NCBI GenBank assembly: GCA_031271375.1
Contig: JAISVU010000331.1
Span: 1 to 5,632, forward strand
Length of the DNA: 5,632 nt
Direction: 5' to 3'
Origin: Clostridiales bacterium
GTDB lineage: Bacteria > Bacillota > Clostridia > Lachnospirales > WRAX01
Part shown: positions 4,942 to 5,632 of the stretch, piece after piece
Numbering within the stretch: position 1 is the stretch's first letter
How the letters are laid out: each line of letters opens with the position of its first letter
Notes under the pieces: generated by a model
Told to the model about the DNA's origin: nothing
Seen by the model: the letters and a program-made list of their open reading frames with translations, nothing else
Databases searched by the model: none
Translations under genes and position numbers: made by a program

Positions 4942-5632
4942 TTAGTTGGTAAAACTCACAAAAAACAGCGGGTTGGCGTATTGCCCGTCTATAAGCAGTT
5001 CCAAATGCAGATGTGCCCCGGTGGACGAACCCGTGCTGCCGACCGTGGCGATAACCTCGCCAGCCGTCACCGGTTGCCCCGCAGTTACAAACAAGGCTTC
5101 GCAATGGGCGTACTTCGTCACAATCCCGTCCGCTCCCTCGACTACGGCAAGGTTTCCGTAACTGCCGCTTTCCCCGGCGAACGTCACCGTTCCGTCATGG
5201 GCGGAGCGAATCTCCGTGCCTTCCGGCATGGCAATGTCAATGCCCCGGTGCAGGTCTTTTTCGCCGCTTATGGGATGGACACGCCAGCCGTAATAGCTTG
5301 TGACGTTCGGGAGCCAGTCCGTTTCAAACGGGTTCCCGGCGTACTGCCTGCCGCCCTTCGTCTGCATTAGGGCGTCGTAATGCGTCTGTTGTTCGGCGGT
5401 CATTAATGTGGTTATTACATCGCTCAAAGGGCGCATTACAAGGGAAATGGTAAGGATGTTCCAGTTATAGGGCTGATAATCTCCGTCTCCATTGGCGTCA
5501 TATGGGTCTGCGCAGCGGGTTTCGGTCGTTTCAGTCAACGAAAGCTGGTACTGCTCGTCGAACAGCGCCTGCAAATCGCCGGATATGGCGCCATATGAGA
5601 AGTCCTGATACGCCGCCGTCAGATACGCCATA
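4942..5632 (-). CDS. M23 (LytM-type) peptidase, C-terminal part of a conjugation cell-wall hydrolase
   Basis: The 229 visible residues are the C-terminal part of a larger protein; the Met at 5631 is most likely internal. About 110-229 form an M23 zinc endopeptidase domain that cuts peptide cross-bridges of peptidoglycan. The zinc-site residues are all present: His128 and Asp132 (HRGID), His176 (YAHC) and the pair His207/His209 (HLH). GWRVHP before the first motif and GSTGSSTGAHLHLEL near the end are also typical. Residues 1-108 are a helical, mobile-element-type region (AYLTAAYQDFSYGAISGDLQ) with an Asn/Asp/Gly-rich segment near 42-55. Similar proteins in Tn1549/CTn elements carry N-terminal membrane or lysozyme-like parts, which would lie right of this window. 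Its position first in this run, before DUF4315 and DUF4366, fits a VirB1-like role in opening the wall for the transfer channel. That role is inferred from family and context. Confidence 0.92.
   Translation of the reverse strand, partial: MAYLTAAYQDFSYGAISGDLQALFDEQYQLSLTETTETRCADPYDANGDGDYQPYNWNILTISLVMRPLSDVITTLMTAEQQTHYDALMQTKGGRQYAGNPFETDWLPNVTSYYGWRVHPISGEKDLHRGIDIAMPEGTEIRSAHDGTVTFAGESGSYGNLAVVEGADGIVTKYAHCEALFVTAGQPVTAGEVIATVGSTGSSTGAHLHLELLIDGQYANPLFFVSFTN

Noticed and set aside
4922..5104. Upstream extension of the DUF4315 frame
   Set aside because: It overlaps the conserved zinc-site end of the M23 gene in another frame and lacks a family match; the ATG at 4921 has a good ribosome binding site.
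1..5632. tRNA, rRNA, insertion sequence, attachment site or origin of transfer
   Set aside because: Coding sequence fills almost the whole window and I found no cloverleaf, transposase frame, terminal inverted repeats or origin-like array.

Overview
The window looks like part of an integrative conjugative element (ICE) of the Tn1549/CTn type from a Gram-positive gut Clostridia (Bacillota). I infer this from a run of protein families typical of such elements: an M23 peptidase of the conjugation cell-wall hydrolase type, then a DUF4315 protein, then a DUF4366 (CD1107-like) protein. Strong AGGAGG-type ribosome binding sites and a sortase with a multi-domain surface protein fit the same host. No species can be named from the sequence.

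All five genes lie on the minus strand, so the window reads from right to left. They are: the C-terminal part of an M23 metallopeptidase (5632 to 4942, N-terminus outside the window); a 108-residue DUF4315 protein (4921 to 4595); a 329-residue DUF4366 membrane protein (4614 to 3625); a sortase (3619 to 2834); and the first 942 codons of a very large SpaA/Cna-B repeat surface protein (2826 to 1, running off the left edge with no stop codon). Genes are 20 nt apart or overlap by up to 20 nt, and four of the five have a visible Shine-Dalgarno sequence inside or just after the preceding gene. I see no promoter. This is most simply one polycistronic operon that enters from the right and leaves at the left. 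No gap between genes exceeds about 20 bases.

Inferred joint function: the M23 enzyme opens peptidoglycan locally for the conjugative secretion channel. The DUF4315 and DUF4366 proteins are accessory parts of the same module. The sortase is probably dedicated to anchoring or polymerising the adjacent repeat protein on the cell wall, possibly as a mating-pair or host-surface adhesin. The most notable observations are a terminator-like hairpin with a T-tract inside the sortase coding sequence, and an uneven distribution of the Lys-Glu-Asn isopeptide triad along the ten visible repeat domains. The 5' part of the adhesin gene is also much richer in A+T than its 3' part.
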